Notes under the pieces: model-generated | Database searches by the model: none | What the model saw: the letters and a program-made list of their open reading frames with translations, nothing else | What the model was told of the DNA's origin: nothing | Source: Aradus depressus | Lineage: Eukaryota; Arthropoda; Insecta; Hemiptera; Aradidae | Assembly (NCBI GenBank): GCA_963662175.1 | Contig: OY759217.1 | Location: 47,902,108-47,966,107 of the forward strand | Reading direction: 5' to 3' | DNA: 64,000 nucleotides | Program-made: the position numbers and the translations under genes | In this document: positions 63,731 through 64,000 of the stretch, piece after piece | Position numbering within the stretch: position 1 is the first letter of the stretch | Layout of the letters: every line of letters begins with the position of its first letter

Positions 63731-64000
63731 GGCGACTATTTGTTGTAAAAGCAGCGCGCAGCATACAAAGTATGTGTTAACTCGAAGCCTTGCCGATATA
63801 GAAGGCTTAGGCCATCCCCACCACCTCACGGTGCTACGTCACAGAACTGAGAGGAGTTATCTTTTCTTTCTCTTGCCTTGTATTTTTTTCTGTTTTATTT
63901 TTTATATATTTTATCAATGGATGTAAAAATATTGAACAAAATATATAGAAATTATTAAAAAGGTCGGTGCCTAAAACTACTTCGCTTTCCAAACTATTAA

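Overview
This window is insect-type genomic DNA: AT-rich, GT-AG introns, a tRNA-derived SINE family, Jockey, Tc1 and Penelope-like elements, and a SINE tail built from the CCTAA/TTAGG telomere-like motif. The order is not resolved; a hemimetabolous insect (for example a hemipteroid) is only a guess.

The main gene is the ryanodine receptor (RyR), on the minus strand. I resolved 41 coding exons between 52,467 and 479. They encode about 1,955 of roughly 5,100 residues: the N-terminal trefoil/MIR region, first RIH region, SPRY1, RyR repeats 1 and 2, SPRY2, a charged linker, SPRY3 and the start of the next solenoid. The first coding exon (about 17 residues) and everything after exon 41 lie outside the window or were not found. 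Exon phases agree throughout, except for one apparent extra base in exon 7. The gene carries a 15-nt microexon (exon 3) and a pair of equal-length, phase-matched alternative exons in SPRY2 (26a and 26b).

A single-exon PACRG gene (20,437-21,207, minus strand) sits inside the RyR intron just upstream of exon 26a. An intact Jockey-type retrotransposon (7,735-12,042, plus strand) with a perfect 11-bp target duplication sits inside the intron between exons 33 and 34.

The introns are full of repeats: about 18 SINE copies, a family whose copies carry the phrase gtcgatacattcattc (repeat B), a 44-bp minisatellite, four poly(C) tracts of 18-25 nt, and several inverted-repeat elements. At least five sequence families of these elements share one module: CTGANGA or TTGANAA, then T, a short hairpin, GAA, a palindrome and a 3-4 bp closing helix. 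This has the layout of a hammerhead ribozyme. One copy lies downstream of what looks like the C-terminal end of a Penelope-like element ORF. This is the most interesting signal in the window.

Beyond RyR, 52.5-60.6 kb is mostly repeats: a nested MITE and a broken Tc1-like transposon with IR/DR ends. ABHD11, a single-exon mitochondrial-type alpha/beta hydrolase gene, lies at 60,653-61,600 (plus). The window ends in SINE copies and the first coding exon of a MADF-domain gene (63,372-63,504, plus), followed by a degraded partial duplicate of that exon.
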